Positions 60,890 through 64,000 of a stretch of DNA of 64,000 nucleotides are shown here, piece after piece (position 1 is the stretch's first letter; the number at the start of each line of letters is the position of its first letter). The DNA is from JBBRHQ01 sp963815645. Lineage in GTDB: Bacteria > Actinomycetota > Thermoleophilia > Solirubrobacterales > 70-9. A program made the translations under genes and the position numbers. The notes beneath the pieces are model-generated. The model ran no database searches. It saw only the letters and a list, made by a program, of their open reading frames with translations, and was not told the DNA's origin. The stretch lies in NCBI GenBank assembly GCA_963815645.1, contig CAWFHL010000001.1, positions 620,001 to 684,000 of the forward strand. Direction: 5' to 3'.

Positions 60890-61944
60890 CTCGGAGTGAG
60901 GCGGTCGCCGAGCTGCAGGACGCGGCCGAAGGCCCGCAGAACGAGGTCGCTGCGCGGGGTTCGGCCGATCCGGTCGCCGAGCTCCTCCATCTGCCAGCGG
61001 ACCGCGGCCTCCAGGGTCTCCTCGTGGGGGCGCGGCTTGAAGCCGAGCTCCCTCTTTGCCTTTGTGCAGCGATAGGTCCACCACTGCGACGCGGAGATCA
61101 GCTCATCGGGGCTGACCGGGGGCGAGATCCCGACCCATCCCGCCATCTCCACCGACGCCATCGTCAACCCGATGGGGACCTTGAGCGGCGGCGGGGGCAC
61201 GTTGGAGATGCGGGCGACGTCGGCGAAGAGGCGCTGCAGGGTGAAGTTTCGCCCACCCAGCAGGTAGCGCTCGCCGGGCTTGCCCTTGCGGTCGGCGAGC
61301 AGGTGGCCCTCGGCAACGTCGCGGACGTCGACGACGTTGAGGCCGCCATCGACGTAAAGCGGGATCTGGCGCAGCAGGACCCGCCTGATCAGCCGGTTCG
61401 AGGTGCCCCGGGTGGGATCGTCGGGGCCGAGCACGAAGGTCGGGTTGACGATCACCAGGTCGAGGCCGTGCGCCGCGACCCGCAGCGCCTCGACCTCGGC
61501 CTCGTGCTTCGAGTTGATGTAGGCGACCCCGAGCCGCCCCGCGGTGAACGGCTGGGTTTCGTCCGCCGTGCCGCCGGGCTTGGCAGGGCCGACGGCGCCC
61601 GCGGAGGAGGTGAGGACGACCCGCTCGACGCCCACGGCGAGCGCCTCCTCCATCACCATCCGGGTGCCGCCGACGTTGACGGTGAACACGCGTTCCTCCA
61701 TCCCCGGGCGCATCGAGGTGGTGCCTGCGACGTGGAAGACCCGATCCGCGCCCTCCAGCGCCCGCCGTACCGCCCGGCGATCGGTGACGTCCCCGGTGGC
61801 GCGCTCGAACTCGATCCCGTCGAGGTGGTCGAGCTTCGACTTCCGCCGCGCCAGGAGGCGGAGGTCGTCGCCGCGCTTGACCAGGGCCCGCACCAGGTGC
61901 GAGCCGATGAACCCCGATCCCCCTGTCACCACCGTCTTCGCCAC
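60886..61944 (-). CDS. NAD-dependent epimerase/dehydratase (extended SDR; HpnA/CerR-like)
   Basis: 352 residues from ATG 61944. The NAD loop is VVTGGSGFIGSHLVRAL (residues 4-20). The active site has Ser in LTSSAGAVG and the YxxxK in VAYINSKHEAEVEA. The middle contains VIVNPTFVLGPDD and GLNVVDVRDVAEGHLLADRK, as in HpnA-type and dihydroflavonol-reductase-like SDRs. HpnA works in hopanoid-linked synthesis; the ceramide reductase CerR of Caulobacter is from the same broad family. No hopanoid gene is adjacent. Substrate not assigned. Confidence 0.87.
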   Translation of the reverse strand: MAKTVVTGGSGFIGSHLVRALVKRGDDLRLLARRKSKLDHLDGIEFERATGDVTDRRAVRRALEGADRVFHVAGTTSMRPGMEERVFTVNVGGTRMVMEEALAVGVERVVLTSSAGAVGPAKPGGTADETQPFTAGRLGVAYINSKHEAEVEALRVAAHGLDLVIVNPTFVLGPDDPTRGTSNRLIRRVLLRQIPLYVDGGLNVVDVRDVAEGHLLADRKGKPGERYLLGGRNFTLQRLFADVARISNVPPPPLKVPIGLTMASVEMAGWVGISPPVSPDELISASQWWTYRCTKAKRELGFKPRPHEETLEAAVRWQMEELGDRIGRTPRSDLVLRAFGRVLQLGDRLTPR

Positions 61945-62021
61945 GACGGCAGATGCTAGATGAGTGATTCGGCGGTCGCGTCTGCCTCCAGATCGGTGAT
62001 TACTGATAGAACCGGCCCCCC

Positions 62022-62894
62022 TTGAGTCCCGGCACCCAGACCTCGGTCGTCTGCGACTCGACCACCTACCTGCCGGCCGAGCTGATCGAGGCTCATGGCA
62101 TTGAAGTGATCAGCCTCTACGTGACGCTCGGCAGCGACCAGCGCAGGGAGACCGAGATCACCGACCTGCCGGGCTTCTACGACGAGCTGCGGGCCTCGGA
62201 GTCGCCCGCATCGACCTCCCAGCCCTCGGTGGGCGACTTCGTCGGCGTCTACGAGCCACTGCTGGAATCCGGGCGCGATGTCGTCTCGATTCACATCTCA
62301 GCCGGGATCTCCGGGACGGTGCAGGCTGCCGAGCAAGCGAAGGACCGGCTCAATGCCGAGGGGAAGGGCGGCGAGCGGATCAGGATCTTTGACTCGGGGA
62401 CCTCCGCCGGGGGCCTCGGCCTCTGCGTACTCGCCGCCGCCGAGGCCGCCGGGGCGGGCGCCGGTGCAGACGAGGCCCTGCGGCGGGCCCGGGAGACGCG
62501 CCAGGGAACGAAGATCTGGTTCGCCGTCGACACCCTCGAGTACCTGCGGCGCGGGGGTCGGATCGGCGGCGCCAGGGCGTGGATCGGCTCCACCCTGAAG
62601 ATCAAGCCGATCCTCACGCTCGAGGACGAGATCACCCCGGTCGAGCGGGTCCGGACCAGGGCCCGGTCGATCGAGCGGCTCCGCGACTACGCCGCCCAGA
62701 GGCACGACTCACAAGCCGACGCCTGGGTCGTACAGCACATCCAGGACTCCGAGTCGGCTGCATCGCTGGCCGACGACTGCCGTGAGATCTTCGGCTGCGA
62801 TCCGGTCTTCCTCTCCGAGATCGGGCCGGTGCTCGGCGCCCACGTCGGCCCAGGCCTGCTCGGGGTAGGCAGCACCCAGCCCTGGAGGCGCTAG
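62022..62894 (+). CDS. DegV family fatty-acid-binding protein
   Basis: 290 residues from TTG 62022. The DegV pattern is clear: SVVCDSTTYLPAELIEAHGI, LYVTLGSD, ASTSQPSVGDFVGVYEPLLE, and VVSIHISAGISGTVQAAEQA. The C-domain has VDTLEYLRRGGRIGGARAWI-GSTLKIKPIL and ends EIGPVLGAHVGPGLLGVG. DegV/FakB-type proteins bind a fatty acid so that a FakA-like kinase can phosphorylate it. No fakA is in the window. Divergent to the SDR gene with about 77 bp between. Confidence 0.9.
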   Translation: MSPGTQTSVVCDSTTYLPAELIEAHGIEVISLYVTLGSDQRRETEITDLPGFYDELRASESPASTSQPSVGDFVGVYEPLLESGRDVVSIHISAGISGTVQAAEQAKDRLNAEGKGGERIRIFDSGTSAGGLGLCVLAAAEAAGAGAGADEALRRARETRQGTKIWFAVDTLEYLRRGGRIGGARAWIGSTLKIKPILTLEDEITPVERVRTRARSIERLRDYAAQRHDSQADAWVVQHIQDSESAASLADDCREIFGCDPVFLSEIGPVLGAHVGPGLLGVGSTQPWRR

Positions 62895-63157
62895 CGACGG
62901 CGGCGGCGCAGGGCGAGGATGCCGCCGACCACGAACCCGGCGACGGCCGCCGCCGTGATCAGCTCGTTACGGTGCTCGCGCACCTGCTTGCGCCAGTCGG
63001 TGAGCTCGTTGACCTTGCCGCGCAGCTCCTCGACCGAGGCGCTCAGCTCGCCGCGCTGTGCCTCGAGGTCGCGCCTGATCTCCGCCGAGCTGCGGCCCGG
63101 GGCACCCACGGTCGTGCGCGGCCGAACCGGCTCCTGCTGGGGGCCGGCAGCGCTCAC
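62891..63157 (-). CDS. DUF3618-type small membrane protein
   Basis: 88 residues from GTG 63157, overlapping the upstream stop (GTGA). The first third contains RSSAEIRRDLEAQRGELSAS-VEELRGKVN, the DUF3618 helical segment, and the C-terminus has one helix (ELITAAAVAGFVVGGILALR) followed by arginines. In actinobacteria such proteins are encoded beside the phage-holin-like membrane protein, as here. Overlaps the convergent DegV gene by 4 bp. Confidence 0.85.
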   Translation of the reverse strand: MSAAGPQQEPVRPRTTVGAPGRSSAEIRRDLEAQRGELSASVEELRGKVNELTDWRKQVREHRNELITAAAVAGFVVGGILALRRRRR

Positions 63158-63633
63158 TGTCCGGTCCTCTCGAGCTGGGGCGCCTCGGGCACGGCGGACG
63201 GCTCGGCCTTCTCGAGCACCGCGCGGGTCTGCTTGACGTCCTCGATCGCCTGCTCGGGCACGGGTGGCGAGCCGGCCTGGATCGAGCGGTAGGCAAGCCA
63301 ACCGGCCAGCCCCGCGAGCAGCAGCAGAATTGCGGCGACGATCAGGAAGCCGGGCCACAGATGGTCGTCGAAGAACAGATCGTCGATCAGGAAGGAGAGC
63401 CCGACCAGGATCATGATCAGCGCCAGGAAGGCGAAGGCCCCGGCGGCGGCCCCGACCGCGCCTCCCCGCAGGAGCTTGGAGAGCTTCTCGGAGATCTCCG
63501 CCTTGGCCAGCTCGATCTCCTCGCGGACGATCGTCGTCGTCCGCTCGGAGACGTCGAGGAAGAGCTCGCCGACGCCTCGCCGGGAGGGATCCGGCGGGAC
63601 GGACGGGGGAGGCATGTTGGGGCTGTCTGCCAT
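63154..63633 (-). CDS. Phage_holin_3_6 (DUF1469) family membrane protein
   Basis: 159 residues from ATG 63633 (TTG 63639 is possible). The N-terminal cytoplasmic helix VGELFLDVSERTTTIVREEI-ELAKAEISEKL is followed by two membrane hairpin helices (AAAGAFAFLALIMILVGLSF and LWPGFLIVAAILLLLAGLAG), the layout of this family. Despite its name the family is a chromosomal envelope protein and not a phage sign. It is in an operon with the DUF3618 and DUF4235 genes. Confidence 0.88.
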   Translation of the reverse strand: MADSPNMPPPSVPPDPSRRGVGELFLDVSERTTTIVREEIELAKAEISEKLSKLLRGGAVGAAAGAFAFLALIMILVGLSFLIDDLFFDDHLWPGFLIVAAILLLLAGLAGWLAYRSIQAGSPPVPEQAIEDVKQTRAVLEKAEPSAVPEAPQLERTGQ

Positions 63634-63645
63634 CGGCAATCGCTC

Positions 63646-63780
63646 CTACTCCGGCGGCTCCTCGTTGAAGACCCGCCGCCAGACGATCGCGGCGAGCCGG
63701 GTCGCGGCGATGCTGGCGAGGGCGCTGACCGCGGCGAGGGTGCCGCTCCACAGGAGCCTTCGGACTATGTCGTTATCCAC
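63646..63780 (-). CDS. Short DUF4235-like membrane protein
   Basis: 44 residues from GTG 63780, overlapping the upstream stop by 8 bp. One hydrophobic helix (LWSGTLAAVSALASIAATRL), then AAIVWRRVFNEEPPE, the typical end of DUF4235 proteins (usually about 80-100 residues). It is shorter than the family norm, so it is either a reduced version or a related anchor. Lies upstream of the DUF1469 gene with 12 bp between. Confidence 0.72.
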   Translation of the reverse strand: MDNDIVRRLLWSGTLAAVSALASIAATRLAAIVWRRVFNEEPPE

Positions 63781-64000
63781 TGGCTTCGACCTTCCCGTCC
63801 GGAGCCGGGGAGTAAACCACCTCGCCCGGTTCGCGGTCGGGATACCCCGCCCAGCGCTCGAAGAAGCGGCGGTACACGGCGTAGGCCCAGCGCTCGTCGA
63901 TCGCGTCGATCGCGCCGTGACCGCCGGCGGCGACGGTCCAGACGCGGACCAGCTCGTTGCCGGCCGCCGCCTCGCGGAGGATCTCGGCCTGGTCAACAGG
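63773..64000 (-). CDS. C-terminal fragment of a possible alpha/beta hydrolase (5' end outside window)
   Basis: 75 residues before a TAA at 63773-63775; the start lies beyond the window. The sequence contains ELVRVWTVAAGGHGAIDAID and YAVYRRFFERWAGYPDRE. The strand followed by GGH and a terminal helix recalls the catalytic-His end of alpha/beta hydrolases, but the fragment is too short for certainty. It overlaps the DUF4235-like gene by 8 bp. Confidence 0.6.
   Translation of the reverse strand, partial: PVDQAEILREAAAGNELVRVWTVAAGGHGAIDAIDERWAYAVYRRFFERWAGYPDREPGEVVYSPAPDGKVEASG

Noticed and set aside
63154..63633. Prophage remnant because of the phage-holin family name
   Set aside because: This family is a widespread chromosomal envelope protein in actinobacteria, and no other phage gene is nearby.
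1..64000. tRNA, rRNA or insertion sequence
   Set aside because: No cloverleaf, rRNA motif, transposase or integrase was found on either strand by reading.

Overview
The window is chromosomal DNA from a high-GC actinobacterium, most likely of the Solirubrobacterales/Thermoleophilia type. This placement is an inference. It rests on an actinobacterial-type integration host factor (mIHF), a coproheme decarboxylase (HemQ), a GC-rich third-position bias, many GTG/TTG starts, tightly overlapping genes (ATGA/GTGA/TTGA junctions) and paired MlaE/YrbE permeases. There are no tRNA, rRNA, IS, phage or CRISPR features. It reads as core genome interrupted by repeat elements.

Layout. 0-12 kb: partial lipoprotein, ArsA-type ATPase, a large zinc-ribbon/cyclase/AAA/TPR signalling protein, a 67-bp tandem palindromic repeat, an EVE protein, PPK2, a MoxR/VWA pair and a histidine phosphatase. 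12-16 kb: Rrf2 regulator and TauE/SafE exporter (with a palindromic operator candidate), then a TPP riboswitch controlling a ThiZ-ThiX-ThiY-like transporter for thiamine pyrimidine precursors. 16-24 kb: GGDEF/EAL protein, AlkA-like glycosylase, a divergent GNAT / serine-palmitoyltransferase-like pair (possible ceramide synthesis) and mIHF. 24-29 kb: a minus-strand operon (MMPL exporter, thioredoxin-like, B3/B4 protein, small membrane proteins). 29-36 kb: surface modification locus (SGNH, MBOAT, two secreted SGNH paralogues around a calcium-binding repeat protein, S15-type esterase). 37-40 kb: MlaE-MlaE-MlaF-SpoIIAA lipid transporter core. 40-48 kb: a secreted lipoprotein, four PQQ-type sugar dehydrogenase paralogues and an aldehyde dehydrogenase. 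48-52 kb: SAM-I riboswitch and cobalamin-dependent methionine synthase. 52-57 kb: a glycosyltransferase-flippase fusion and a large membrane protein. 57-61 kb: iron/heme block (HemQ, ferredoxin reductase, BolA, CGFS glutaredoxin, ErpA) with an inserted barnase/barstar pair. 61-64 kb: SDR epimerase, DegV and small envelope proteins.

The most unusual signal is a pair of about 88-bp palindromic sequences inserted in the same reading frame into surface loops of two unrelated proteins (MoxR ATPase and MetH). Their stems differ by compensatory base changes, so the nucleic-acid fold is conserved while the host genes are not related. It resembles, in concept, the protein-coding palindromic elements of Rickettsia. 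A second, unrelated 67-bp double-hairpin repeat occurs four times in tandem and once alone 35 kb away.

At least ten genes contain one or more single-base frame breaks, mostly in G/C runs. The encoded protein sequence stays family-like on both sides of each break, so consensus indel errors are the simplest explanation. These genes are annotated as single loci with the breaks marked.
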